Of a stretch of 64,000 bases of DNA, positions 1 through 14,584 are shown one piece after another (position 1 is the stretch's first letter; the number at the start of each line of letters is the position of its first letter). The notes beneath the pieces were generated by a model. It had not been told where the DNA came from and did not search any database. It was given only the letters and a program-made list of their open reading frames with translations. This stretch comes from Sipunculus nudus (taxonomy: Eukaryota; Annelida; Sipuncula; Golfingiida; Sipunculidae): the NCBI GenBank assembly GCA_026874595.1, contig CM049310.1:47689058-47753057 (forward strand). The letters are read 5' to 3'. The position numbers were made by a program, and so were the translations under genes.

Positions 1-1905
<1,905 letters not shown>

Positions 1906-3905
1906 GACTCGAAAAATGGAATCGCTATCGACCTAAGAAACGTGTCCTAGTAATACCAATCAATAAGTGTCATAATAAATTGAGTTAAATGTGTTGCGTC
2001 TTTAAGAAGAAGGGTGTGCAAATAAAGTGAGTTTTTTAATTTGATAAGCAGCGGTGGTGGGCACCTCGGCCCTTAGCCCCCAAGAAATGGTATCCCCTTT
2101 GAGCTAAGAACCGTGCTTATACCTGAGCTAGTTAAACCAATCAAAAATTGCCAAAATAATTTTATTTTATTGTATTGTGTGTTTTAACAGTTTGAAGACA
2201 TTTGAATAATAGTGAACATGGGCAAATAAGGTGCGTGCTTTGATAAACAGAGGTGCTGGGCATCTCGGCCCTTAACCCCCAAGAAATGGTATCCACTTTG
2301 AGCTAAGAACCGTGCTTACATCTGAGCTAGTTATACCCATCAAAAAGTGTTATAATAATTTATTTTATTGTATTGTATGTTTTAACAGTTTGAAGACATT
2401 TGAATAATAGTGAACATGGGCAAATAAGGTGCGTGCTTTGATAAGCAGAGTGGCTGCGCATCTCGGCCCTTAGCCTCCAAAAAAATGGTATCGCTTTCGA
2501 CCTAAGAACCGGGCTTACCTGAGCAAGTGAATATAATTATTAAGTTGCGTTAATTATACAATTTGAATATATTGCGTATTTTGACAGTTAGAAAACATCG
2601 GAATAATAGTGTACACCTGCAAATAATGTGCGTTCTTTGATAAGCAGAGGTGCTGGGCATCTCGGCCCTTGGCCTCCGAAAAATGGTATCGCTTTCGACC
2701 TAAGAACCGGGCTTACCTGAGCAAGTGAATATAATTATTAAGTTGCGTTAATAATACAATTTGAATATATTGCGTATTTTGACAGTTAGAAAACATCGGA
2801 ATAATAGTGTACACGTGCAAATAATGTGCGTTCTTTGATAAGCAGAGGTGCTGGGCATCTCGGCCCTTAGCACCCCAAAAATGGCCGGTATCTCCTTTGA
2901 CCGAAGAACCATACTTATACCTGAGCTATAGTTATACCTATCAATTAGTGCCATAATAATTTGGTTTTAATGTATTGGTTCTTTTAGTAGCTTGAAGACA
3001 TCAGAATAATAGTGAACAGAGGGGCTGTGCACCTCGGCCCTTACCACCCCAATATTGGTATCGCTTTCGACCTAAGAACCGTGTATATATACCTGACCTA
3101 GTTATACCCTTCAATTAGTGCCACTATTATCTGATTTTAATGTATTCCGTTTTTAGTTTGAAGACATCGGAATCATAGTATATACGTGCAAATAAGGAGT
3201 GTGATTTGATAAGCAATGGTGGTGGGCACCTCTGCCCTTAGCCTCCGAAAAATGGTATCGCTTTCCACCTAAGAACCCAGCTTACCTGAGCAAGCGAATA
3301 TTATCAGAAATTGCGTTTATAATACAATTTGCATTGATTGCGTGTTTTGGCAGTTTGAAAAAATCGGGATAATAGTGTACATAATCAAATAAGGTGCGTG
3401 CTTTGATAGGCAGTGTGGCTGCGCATCTCGGCCCTTAGCATTCCAAAAATGGTATCCCCTTTGAGCTAAGAACCATGCTTATACCTGAGCTAAAGTTATG
3501 CCCATCAATAAATGCCATAATAATTTGATTTTAATATATTGCGTCTTTCAGCAGTTTGAAGACATTTGAATAACAATGCACATGTGCAAATAAGGTTTGT
3601 GCTTTGATAAGCAGAGGAGCTACGCATCTCGGTCCTTAGCCTCCGAAAAATGGTATATCGCTTTCGACCTAAGAACCTGATTTATAATTAATAATTGCGT
3701 TAGTACTACAATTTTTATTTATTACTTGGTTTTTGCAGTTAGAAAACATCGGAATAATAGTGTACATGTGCAAATGAGATGCCTGCTTTGATAAGCAGAC
3801 GAGCGGGGCATCCCGGCCCTTAGCACCAGAAAATTGGCGTATCGCTTTCGACCTATATAACAACCGTGGTATACCTGACCAAGTTCAACCGATCAATATT
3901 ATCCC
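1906..3905. repeat. Satellite block 1, monomer about 195-200 bp, about 10 units
   Basis: A GC-richer core recurs at about 2065, 2264, 2462, 2661, 2859, 3033, 3229, 3427, 3628 and 3811, giving a period near 195-200 bp. Each monomer carries CATCTCGGCCCTTAGC, then ATGGTATCGCTTTCGACC, then AAGAACCGGGCTTA and ACCTGAGC. An AT-rich half with AGTTTGAAGACAT and AATAATAGTGTACA follows. Units differ by substitutions and short indels, so the array is not freshly homogenised. I see no open reading frame conserved across units. The block is head to tail and in the same orientation as block 2. Confidence 0.93.
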
Positions 3906-3964
3906 ATAATCATAGTAGAACACCTATAAATATACTACAACTTAAAAAAAATAATAATACTGTT

Positions 3965-4203
3965 AGGCCAAAAAAACTTACCCCCCCCCCCCGCATAAAA
4001 AAATTTTATTTCTATTTTCATCTTTCCTTTGTTATATAGTGACTTTACCTGTTTAGCAAAAAAATCCTGTTATTATCATGCTTTTCCTTGATCATATGAC
4101 ATTTTTATCGAAACATACAAAAAAAAAAAAGATCAAACAAAAAATCGCCCGCCCGAACTGATTAAAAAAAGTGCCTGAGAACCAAACCTTTTTTTTTTTT
4201 TGC
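3965..4203. mobile_element. Short foldback MITE, copy A (diverged, with C13 run)
   Basis: This 240-bp stretch matches the element at 22816-23130 over most of its length. Shared landmarks are a CTTTGTTATATAGTG-type segment, GTTTAGCAAAA, CTGTTATTATCATG, a GACATTTTTATCGAAACAT segment and a CCGCCCG..CTGATT segment leading to GTGCCTGAGAA. The left end has been replaced by a run of 13 C residues, so the inverted terminal sequence is complete only at the right end. It has no coding capacity. The family is inferred only from the pairwise match. Confidence 0.7.
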
Positions 4204-5816
4204 CTTATCATTACTAATTAAAAATTTTTATGCGGCCACTACAAATCCTTATCATTAAAGCACTATATACTACTACTATAATAGACTTGTTTTAGTTAAC
4301 GACTAATAATAATATTACTGTATATTACAGTATATATCTGGTATTCACTTGACAAAAATAGATAGATATACGGAAATAATTTCTGATTTAATATTAATAT
4401 CCACAACGGCTCTAAACTGCAATGTGGCAGTGCTTTTACATGTTTCTACGTGTGTTTTTGCGTGCGAGTCTGCCGAACCTGCAGGCACAACAACGAAATT
4501 CAACGAATTACCTTTTATATGTATATAAGCAATTATCTAACCGTAGTTTATAAAACTGATGTCGGACTACTGTTTGGCTGAACATTGTATAATTGTTTTG
4601 CTTTATGCATAGAACTGAATAGAATAAGTTAGGCTTTTAATTAGGTAAAGCCGATTGAAGATATCACATTTGAACGCAAAAGCGTTGACACGCGCGGGCA
4701 CGGTTTTAATATACATTATAATATATAGCATGTAAAGGCATGAGAATATGTATATATGTCTATTAATATTTTGAAAAATTTCCTGAGTATCGGGCAGGTT
4801 GAAGAGAAAAAAGCTTAGTGTACACGTAAACTAAAATTCCTGGGGTGATGGACGGGTTGAAAATATATATACACTGTTAAACAGCAAATTAGAGTTATGC
4901 TATCACAAGATGTGTTATTTTCTATGAGTTGACCCTTGGAGAAATTGTGAGTTAACAGCCTTGTTTACATGAATCACGAGTTATTTATTTTATTAAGTCA
5001 TTGGGTTATTTGCAAGGTTGAAGAAATGGGAGTGACTGTATGTATAATTGCACAGGCGGGGGTGATGTATACAGGCACCACCGCCCTCATATAGCTTCCT
5101 ATATGGCGAACAATACGCTAGCTCTTCTGCTAATTTGCTGTCACCTAAAAGACGGACAGTGGTACAAATGTCATAGCTATTTTAAACATAAAGTGGCAGG
5201 TATACAAATGGAGAATGGCCCATGCACAAAATCCCCATAATAAAGAAAAAAATTATATAGTCTCTAATAAAGTGACCTAGTGTCTGGGAACCATGCATGG
5301 ATAAGATGTCTCTGATCCATGACATGGGCTGCTCAAACTTTTTTGTAGCATTTAAAAGCCGTATACAATATTTGTATAGGTACTATTCTATTTTAAATGA
5401 TAGGAGAAAACAGTTTGTAATATGTATACGTATATATAAACAAATGAAAACGAATGTATATGTCTCCAAATACAGTTTCAGTTAAATTTAAATAGCATTT
5501 TACAATGACTATAATTTATCTTTCATATATAACCCTTTGTGAGATATGTTGTATATAAAATAAACAATAATATATACGATGTGATCATTTATTTTGTTAG
5601 CAAGGCGACGGTGGATGGGTTCCGGATATGATACATTTTTGCGTAGTATATGGTCGTGTACGATAGGCCTAAGCTTAACTGATCAAGTGAATCCGATCAT
5701 TATGTGCCCTTGTAATCAGATTTCAATTAACCGCATGTCTTGTTCATGTAAGACAAGGAAGAAACAGTGAACGAGAGAAAAAAACTTTTGAGAATCACGT
5801 TTGCTCAACGCGTTGA
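4204..5816. other. AT-rich spacer between satellite blocks, no gene seen
   Basis: About 1.6 kb of non-tandem AT-rich sequence. Frames of 62-66 codons exist (for example 5040-5240), but they have no recognisable motif, no splice context and no supporting composition. The segment interrupts two blocks of the same satellite, so it was either inserted or survived between two amplification events. Confidence 0.6.
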
Positions 5817-8800
5817 ATCATTCGCTTGAAAAAAATGACATTGTGTTGAGCTAAGAGCCGTGCTTACCTGAGCAATCGATTTGCAGTATAAATACATTAA
5901 TGATGGTATTTCAATTACTGAGTGTTATATCAATTTGAAGATACTAGTATATGAATGATAGAGTACACCTGCAAATGAGATGCGTGCTCTGACCAGGGTG
6001 TGTTGGGCACCTCGGCCCTTAAGCGTCAAAAAGTTGTCTCCTCGTGAGCTAAGAGCCGTGCTTTCCATGAGCAAGTCAAAGTCACCGATAAGTGCATATA
6101 TTTTAATTTCAGTCTTAATAGTTTGATGACAGAGAAACGGGGATGTACACGTGGACATCAAATGCCTACTTTGAGAAGCGGATGTCCTAGGCGACTCGGT
6201 CCTTAGGCGCAGAAAAGTGCATGGTATATACAATGTGAGCTGTAAGAAACGTCTTTATATACCTGAGCTATGTAAAACCCACCATTTTATGCAAAGATAT
6301 TTAGATTTCAATGTATCTCTCGTCGTGCACTTTGAACACATCCGATTAATAGTCTACTCGTGCCAATAAGGTGCATGCTTTGATATGCATATGTGTGCAT
6401 GTGGTGTGTAGCTCGGCTCCTAGGCCCCGAAATGTGGCAAAACAAGTGAGCTAATTTAAAAACCGTGCTTATACCTGGGCTAGACATACTCATCAATAAG
6501 TGCCATAATAATTTGATTTTAATGTATTGCGTTTCTTAGCAGTTTGAAAACATCGGTATAATTGTGTACATTTGAAATTAGGTGCTTGCTTTGATAAGCA
6601 GATATCCTGCGCATCTCGGCCCTTAGCCTCTGAAAAATGGTATCCCTTTCGAACTAAGAACCGGGCTTATATACCTGAGCTAGTTAAACCCCGCAATTAG
6701 TGCCATAATAATTCGATTTCAATGTATAGCGTCTTTTAACAGTTTGAAGACATCAGAATAATAGTGTACATGTTCAAATAATGTGCGTGCTTTTGTAAGC
6801 ATATATGCTGCGCATCTCGGCCCTTAGCATCCGAAAAATAGTATCGCTTTCGACCTAAGAACTGGGCTTACCTGAGCAAGCGAATATTATTAATAAGTTG
6901 CGTTAATTATACAATTTGAATATTGCGTGTTTTGACAGTTAGAAAACATCGGAATAATAGTGTACACGTGCAAATAATGTGCGTGCTTTGATAAGAAGAG
7001 GTGCTGGCATCTCGGCCCTTATAGCCCCCCAAAATTGGTATCGCTTTCGACCTAATAACCGAGTTTACCTGAGCAAGCGAATATTGATAATAAGTTGCGT
7101 TAATAATACACTTTTAATATATTGCGTGTTTTAACAGTTAGAAAACATCGGAATTATAAATAGTGTACACGTGTAAATAATGTGCGTGTTTTGATAAGCA
7201 GAGGTACTCGGCCCTTAGCCTCCGAAAAATGGTATCGCTTTCGACCTAAGAACCGGGCTTATACCTGAGCTAGTTATACCCCACAGTAATTTGATTTTAA
7301 TGTACAGCGTCTTTAAACAGTTTGAAGACATCGGAATAATTGTGTACAATTGCAAATAAGGTGCTTGCTTTGATAAGCAGATATGCTGCGCATCTCGGCC
7401 CTTACCCTCCGAAAAATGGTATCGCTTTAGACTTAAGAACCGGGCTCATATACCGGAGCTAGTTATATCCCACAATTAGTGCCATAATAATTCGATTTCA
7501 ATGTACAGCGTCTTTTAACAGTTTGAAGACATCAGAATAATAGTGTACATGTTAAAATAAGGTGCGTGCTTTTATAAGCATATATGCTGCGCATCTCGGC
7601 CCTTAGCATCCGAAAAATAGTATCGCTTTCGACCTAAGAACCGGGCTTACCTGCGTAAGCGAATATTATTAATAAGTTGCGTTAATTATACAATTTGAAC
7701 ATGTTGCGTGTTTTGACAGTTAGAAAACATCGGAATAATAGTGTACACGTGCAAATAATGTGCGTGCTTTGATAAGCAGAGGTGCTCGGCCCTTAGCCTC
7801 CGAAAAATGGTGTCGCTTTCGACATAATAACCGGGCTAATATATACCTGAGCTAGTTATACCCCACAGTAATTTGATTTTAATGTACAGCGTCTTTAAAC
7901 AGTTTGAAGACATCAGAATAATAGTGTACATGTTCAAATAAGGTGCGTGCTTTTATGAGCAGATATGCTGCGCATCTCGGCCCTTAGCCTTCGAAAAATG
8001 GTATCGCTTTCGACCTAAGAACCGGGCTTATATACCTGAAATAGTAATACCCAACAATTAGTGCTATAATAATTTGATTTTAATGTATAGCGTCTTTTAA
8101 CAGTTTGAAGACATCAGAATAATAGTGTACATGATCAAATAAGGTGCGTGCATTTATAAGCATGTATGCTGCCCATCTCGGCTCTTAGCCTCCGAAAAAA
8201 GGTATCGCTTTAGACTTAAGAACCGGGCTTATATACTTGAGCTAGTTATATCCCACAATTAGTGCCATAATAATTTGATTTTAATGTATAGCGTCTTTTA
8301 ACAGTTTGAAGACATCAGAATAATAGTGTACATGTTCAAATAAGGTGCGTGCTTTTATGAGCAGATATGCTACGCATCTCGGCCCTTAGCCTCCGAAAAA
8401 TGGTATCGCTTTCGACCTAAGAACCGGGCTTATATACCCGAGCTAGTTATACCCCACAATTAGTACCATAATAATTTGATTTAATGTATAGCGTCTTTTA
8501 TTAGTTTGAAGACATCAGAATAATAGTGTACATGATCAAATAAGGTGCGTGCATTTATAAGCATGTATGCTGCCCATCTCGGCCCTTATAGCCTCCGAAA
8601 AAAGGTATCGCTTTAGACTTAAGAACCGGGCATATATACCTGAGCTAGTTATATCCCACAATTAGTGCCATAATAATTTGATTTTAATGTATAGCGTCTT
8701 TTAACAGTTTAAAGACATCAGAATAATAGTGTACATGTTCAAATAAGGTGCGTGCTTTTATGAGCAGATATGCTGCGCATCTCGGCCCTTAGCCTCCGAA

Positions 8801-9290
8801 AAATGGTATCGCTTTCGACCTAAGAACCAGGCATATACCTTAGCAAGATAAACCCACAATTAGTGCCATAATAATTTGATTTTAATTTATTGCGTCTTTT
8901 AGCACAAGTCTGCTTTGAGAAACGGAGGCGCTTAGCTGTGCATGCTAATTGAGCAATATGATCTGAGTAATAAATGCACCAATAAATATGATTTATTATA
9001 GTTTTGCTTTCTTGAAGACATGGCTGAAAAAGTACTCCTAGAAGTCACATGCCTGCTTTGAAAAACTGCCCTTAGTGCGCGAAAAGTGTTAGGCTTTTGA
9101 GCTAAGAGCCGTGCTTAACTGAGCCTGCTATTCCCATCAATAAATTCCTTTAATAATTGAATTAACAATTACTGAATTTTGTTTTGAGGTGTTAAGATAT
9201 TGGAATAATCGTGTACACGTGCAAGTGAAATGCGTGATCTTTCATCGGTGTGTGCTTGGCCTCTTGCATGGCCGTTATAATCGCCGAAAC
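5817..9290. repeat. Satellite block 2, monomer about 195-205 bp, about 17 units
   Basis: Same family as 1906-3905. The CTCGGCCCTTAGC core recurs near 6011, 6194, 6413, 6617, 6817, 7013, 7209, 7396, 7597, 7789, 7977, 8177, 8377, 8578 and 8780. Degenerate units lie at both edges (about 5820-6010 and 8890-9290). Units in the middle (about 7270-8830) alternate between variants. One carries GCATATATGCTGCGCATC and another carries GCATGTATGCTGCCCATC, and near-identical pairs lie about 400 bp apart, which points to a higher-order organisation. No conserved coding frame. Confidence 0.93.
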
Positions 9291-10261
9291 AGCGATTACA
9301 AATGAAGCTAAGAAAATACACGCTTCAAAAGAAAAATATCACCAATTTAAAAAAATATATTTTCAATTAATTTTGTAAACCTATGGTGATTGTCAAATAT
9401 CAGACTTCGTAGGTCTATATAAGTGCACTAACAGGCTACCAACTTAGAGCGACTACAGCATCAAGTGAACCCATGCACGTTTGTGGGTAAAAATAAAATT
9501 TGGGTTCAGCTTAAAGTTATACAAATTGAATAAGTAACATGCTATTTATTTAAAATTTTAAAGGTTTTATTGTCAGAATGAAGGCAAAACCTTGACTTTT
9601 TCCTTCAAGACGTGTTATGACTGTGTCATAACACAGAGGTCATAGACAAGTATGTCAGATCTGTGGGTTCACCAGATTTAAGCCGCTGCAACAAGTAGTT
9701 AACCCACATTTTCTCCATAAAAAATATGTGGGTTTGATGTCTAATAGACTTCCATGCACATTGCACGAATGTAAATAAAATACGTGTACGCGACGTCACT
9801 GAGAGTTCTACCAAATGTGTGTTCACAATAAACGTCAGAAGCGTGTGTTCACTCAGAAATTACTAGTCATTAGCAAAAAATATAATGTGGGACAAGGCAC
9901 GGAGTCCAAGCACATTCTCCAGCAGATAACAGCATGGGTTCAGATGTTGTTTCAGTCGCTCAAACTTGATCCCAATAGTTATTGCACCAAATATTTGTGG
10001 CCTAAAAATCATATTAGGACTAATTCAGTTCTAGTGCTTGTGTATATTACAAACCATATTTGATCAAAAGCAAGTTATTTTTGTTTAATAATGGAAGATT
10101 ATTTCAAAATTCCGAGGAATTTTGGGTCATTTTTGGATATTGGTGCTCTACCATAAACTGACCATTGTCCATGATACGAAATTCGATGGTTGGTCAAAGC
10201 TTATTTTTTTCAGACATCATTTATCAAAACTTAGTACACAGAGACAACTGTAATTTTATGG
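9291..10261. other. Non-repetitive AT-rich segment, no gene seen
   Basis: No recognisable coding sequence. The only structure is a perfect inverted repeat at 9612-9634, GTGTTATGAC and GTCATAACAC around a 3-base loop. Frames at 9626-9826 (minus) and 9815-10063 (plus) overlap each other and have no motif. Confidence 0.5.
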
Positions 10262-10288
10262 TGGGGGGGGGGGGGGGGGGGGGGGGGG
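10262..10288 (+). repeat. Poly(G) tract of about 27 bases
   Basis: An uninterrupted G run directly follows ATGGT at 10259. It falls inside a frame at 10165-10425 that would encode a glycine run. That frame has no other support and is probably an artefact. Similar G/C runs recur at 3980, 18537, 19025, 35740, 35891, 45218, 50602 and 51710. Confidence 0.95.
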
Positions 10289-11380
10289 ATTGGTCTGTGA
10301 ATAGAAAATTTAGATTAACGATGCAGTATCTTGTTACTGCCATACCTTCCCATTCTCTCAACTCCTTTCTTGCATACTGGTCAACACACCATTGTCATTC
10401 GTTATTCATCTATTCGTTCCTATAAATGACAATCATTCAGCACAAGTTATAACCAGTTAAAAACAGCTCGCTCATAAATATATCACAAAACTGATACAAG
10501 TTACTGTAATAACATAATTTATTACCTGTCAAGTTAACATTTGTGCGTGTGTTCAAACTTTGAGTCATAACTTTGTTACGTATGTGTGAAAAATTTATTT
10601 CATTATAAAACTACTGGCCAAAGGGCCATGGCGCTCATCTGAATTTGAAATACAGGTGATGCATCTATAAATAATTGATATTATGATTTTGTGAAAATTA
10701 TTTTTTAAGAAACCTTAAACAATGGGACAAGTAACTTAAGCAGCGCTCAAAATCATCTTTTTTGCCTATACTCCTTTGGAAATAGGTAACAGTGACCTTA
10801 TTTTTCCTAGAAGGTTCAACTAAGAACACACTAGATGCTAAGCTAGAAGTTTCTAAGTCCTAACTGCTACGGCACGTATCAATCTGACTTATATGGTACT
10901 TAAATCGTATTCTTTCACATAGCTAACAAAATACACTAACAGGTCACACTGACCTTTTCTGACAGTTCCATATGGGCTAATTAGCTGACTTGGCCAAGGT
11001 ATGTGCTCTCTGAGTGCTTTTCTAGCTATGTTTGTAGTGTTTTCAAAAGTTGTATTCATAAATTACATACCATAATATCGAGTGGGTTCTGTGCAATTCA
11101 CTGATACCTTGAAAAACTGGAAGGGAAAATCTATAACTGTATTTAAGAAAATTTCACATCTTTCTCAATCAATAACCTTAAATATAAGACAAGTGAAAAA
11201 ATTCTATAATTTTGCACAAAATAATAACAATCCTTAAATTTCAAAGCTAGACTCCTGAAACTTAAACTGATAATACCCATGTATATAGATTACATGAAGG
11301 TAGCATCAGTATAGGTATATCTATGACAAGTAGGAATGTTTGTTTTGCTACAAGATTGTTGTGATTTTTCAAGCAGCTGT
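10289..11380. other. Intergenic or 3' flanking DNA with interspersed-repeat remnants
   Basis: At 10617-10650 a segment reads GGCCAAAGGGCCATGGCGC then TCATCTGA. At 10790-10870 there is a segment reading CAGTGACCTTATTT and later AAGTTTCTAAGTCC. Both resemble pieces of the 2.4-kb element at 20369-22808 (the CCATGGGTCATGACGCTCAGC start and the CAGTGACCTTATTTCAGG segment). I read this as a diverged relative of that element. No protein gene is seen. Confidence 0.45.
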
Positions 11381-11649
11381 TCACAATTTGATATATCTGA
11401 GCATTTCTCTCAGTCTCCGTTGAGCTAAATGTTCCCTCATGAGTAAGGAATCATTTCTTTGAAAGAGGTTTTGTTTTGCCAAGGATTTCATTGCTGATTT
11501 TGCTCGGATAATGCAATAGTCCATCTTGGTAATTTCTTTTTTAATTTCTGAAGCTCAAGGCCTCTTGGCATCTTTTTGCTCTTCTTACTCTTGAAAGATG
11601 ACCTTGCTTTCTTCTTTGGTCTACCTTTTTTTGTTGATCCTTCCTGTAC
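11381..11649 (-). pseudogene. Probable terminal coding exon of an unidentified basic protein, with a 1-bp frame break
   Basis: On the minus strand a plausible acceptor (CTTTGTCTTATGCAG) ends at 11650. From 11649 a frame encodes a strongly basic segment starting VQEGSTKKGRPKKKARSS, with an AT-hook-like GRPKKK and a Lys/Ser-rich stretch. After about 38 codons that frame runs out within 15 more codons. The next frame continues as a helical, Arg/Leu-rich tail containing MKSLAKQNLFQRNDSLL and LRYIKL, ending in TGA at 11381-11383. The switch falls in a run of six A residues at about 11534-11542. One extra A would make the exon 270 nt and open throughout. This can be an assembly or polymerase error in a live gene, or a decayed exon. 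I do not recognise the protein; the basic patch suggests a nuclear or DNA-binding role, which is inference. No convincing upstream exon was found; a weak candidate is at 12566-12667. Confidence 0.38.
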
Positions 11650-13167
11650 CTGCATAAGACAAAGCATGATTAAAATGTGAAGCCGGCATACCTTAATATC
11701 TTAAACTGGCTGAGTGGTGTACAGGTGTCTTGAAACCTCTTAAACATACTGTCAGTGAAGGTACCCATGGGATACGGCGCTCAGCTGAAGTTTGAAATAT
11801 TTTAGCAAATACATCACATTCTTATTTCTATTGAAATTGTTTTTCGTATGTATTAGCATATGAAAGCTATGAGAAAATGAATACTTTGTGAATACTGTAA
11901 CATCACTGTCTGCATACTAAACATAGCAAGACATTTGACATCATAATGAAAACTTGTCTAGGATCTGATTTTTTTAATTACATTTGAAAATTTTTATTAT
12001 CCTTTTAAACATGTATCAGAAAAAAAAAGAAAAGTAATCTCAGCTATGAAACTAATAAATGTGTTAAAATAACCCAAGGATCAAAACAACCAATATATTA
12101 CGCATGAGCAAACTGGATTTGGGAATGTTTAATTTTATTAACTGAAATAAAGGAATCAGTACTATAAATTTTTATTAGTTACCTAATATCAATTAACAGC
12201 TGTAGTCTTAATGTCATTAGTCAAACATATTGATATCTTTAATAAAAGCTACAGTTTTTGGTCAATTCTTTTCAAATTTAGGAATTTAGAAGCTGAAATC
12301 CTTAAGTATGCATGATATATAAATAAAATCAACAGTGCCTACAGGGAAAATTTGGCCAAATTTGGGCAAAATTTAAGGTACTGGTTTTATATTTATGCAA
12401 ATAACTTTGAAATAAATTTCAAATAAATTTGAAATATTTTGATCTAATTTTCGTTATACAATTGATTCGTTATACAACCTTGATTAAATAAAGTTATATC
12501 CCTGAAAAAGTTCCTAGCCTCAGCAATTGTTATGTTAAGTAAGTAAATATATTTCCTGATTTTTTTCAAGGTGCATTATAGTCAGCTGAGCTAAAGACAT
12601 TCTGGCATGAACCACAAGTCCACTCAACTGGCTGTTCAACTGCTTTCTGTTCCTGCCTGTTTGGCTTCTATTGAAATTATTAGCTACCTACATTCACTCC
12701 AAGTGAAATAACCAATTGTGTGTAGAGATGGCCTCCAATCTACTTATCTGTCACAGAATGTTAAGAGGCACTGCTGATCTCGAATTTTAAGTATCAGAGA
12801 TATAACTGGGACTGTAAGTGACTGAAACTGAACTGAAAACAGTAGTCTTAAAAGAGCCATTTGTTTCATGTAATCTGAAACTAAATTTTTCCACAAAGAG
12901 TGCTTGTATTAAGGAAGAAATGGTTTAGTCTGATTAAGATCAGTGAGGGTTGATACCTTGACCAATTTTTTACTCCAGTTGAGCTCTAATGCATACAAAA
13001 TATTACATATATATTTATAATACATGTATTTCAGCAGATTATCATTTAATATGGTTTCTCACACAATATAATTGTTATTCAATTGATTAACCTTAAATAA
13101 AAAAACCCTGACATATTAAGTATTTTCTATCTTGTCTATATCTGCCATTTCTGCCAGGCAGGAACTA
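11650..13167. other. AT-rich intron or intergenic DNA
   Basis: Mostly featureless AT-rich sequence. At 11757 a segment reads GGTACCCATGGGATACGGC then GCTCAGCTGAAG, similar to the left terminus of the element at 20369. On the minus strand 12566-12667 is a 33-codon open stretch directly after an AG, containing WTCGSCQNVF. It could be half a zinc-binding motif or chance, and it is treated in the findings. Confidence 0.4.
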
Positions 13168-13397
13168 TTTTTTTTTTAATTATAAATTTTATTGCTGAAA
13201 AATCATACAATACACATGTCACACATAATTGTACAAATCAAATCAAATACAATATATACAAATATATACAAAGCACATTGCCTGGATATTATTCCAACTA
13301 TGTTAAAAATGCTTCCTTACTTTTCCCCATTTTTCTAAATGTGCAGTAATCTTACTTTTCTGTTTTGCTATTATACATTCAATTTTTTCTATATATT

Positions 13398-14566
13398 TCA
13401 ATCTCCTAAAATAAAATCTGGCATTAAATTGCTTGTGTTTTTATTATTTTCCTTTCTACTTTGATATACACACATTTTAAATGTAAGGAGCACCTGATTT
13501 ATTAGAAGGTTATTCTTAATTGGAAACATTCCATACAATACTTTGTTCAAGGTTAATGGTGGCATTATCACTCCAATAGATTTCATCCAATCCACAATTC
13601 TAAAATATAGATTTTTTGTTACAAAACATTCATAAAAAATGTGTTCCTTGGTCTCTAATTCTATGAAGCAATAAGAAAATCGGTAACTATCAACTAACTT
13701 CCATTTGTAAAGTAAACTATTGGTTGGTAGATAGTTATGGAGTATTTAAAATAAGAACTCCCTTGAGTACATATCCAATGAGATTTTTTGGATGGCTCCA
13801 AAATAACTCTCCCAGTTGATATTATCATCCTGTATTGTATATCTTAACCTGACCAATGATGAGGGTGCAGTAAATTTTTTTTCCAACAACAGATCATAAA
13901 CATATTTAGAAGATAAAAATTGTATATTTGTAATACCCTTAGTTGTAATTATGATATGCTCCTCTGATATACCTTCATTAGATTTGATATCCTTGTCTCG
14001 CAATAATTTTAGCCAGTTACATGGTATTGCAGCTAATACAGATCTCCATTTGAGATAGACTCCTGTTCTAATATCTGGATATTTTTTAATCAAGTCATTC
14101 CATTTTAGCATTTTCCCTTCATTTGATACAAAGTCTTTTACAAACCTTATTCCACACAAATGTTAGCAATACACTGACTTTTTATCCACTTTAATCCACC
14201 TATTGTTCCACAGAGGTTGCAGTTTTACCTCATTTTTATGGTTGGATCTTTTGAAACAAATTGTGACCAATCTTCCAAACATTGTTTATAAAAGCCTGGT
14301 ATCTTAGATGGTATTCTATGGTATTCAAAGTTTGAAGACACATTGGCAACTCCACCTATTTTCTCAAGATAAAACATTGGTACTGCTTTCCATGCATTAG
14401 CACTATTACACAGAATCAACCTTTTACTCCAAATTATTCTTTGAGTTTTCAATCTGCTGTCTAAGTCTACAAAGTTTATACCACCTTTATGGTATGGTCC
14501 TATCAGTGTACTACATCTGACCTTGGGTTTTTTTCCTCTCCATACAAAATGTTTCATCATTGACAT
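13398..14566 (-). pseudogene. LINE ORF2 C-terminal region
   Basis: Three open blocks in different frames form the downstream part of the LINE protein. 14225-14566 contains MKHFVWRGKKPKVRCSTLIG, then a HKGGINFVDL segment and WSKRL. 13746-14159 contains NEGKMLKWNDL and a tail ending YSREFLF. About 13590-13720 reads SLLYKWKLVDSYRFSYCF, then an ETKEHIFYEC motif (Cys..His..Cys spacing typical of this region), running into the frame 13398-13595. Frame breaks lie near 14160-14225, 13740 and 13600. Confidence 0.85.
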
Positions 14567-14584
14567 AAAAATATCTATGAATGA

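Noticed and set aside
9612-9634. Perfect 10-bp inverted repeat as an operator or terminator
   Set aside because: Prokaryotic-style regulation does not apply here; a single short hairpin in AT-rich DNA is expected by chance at this scale.
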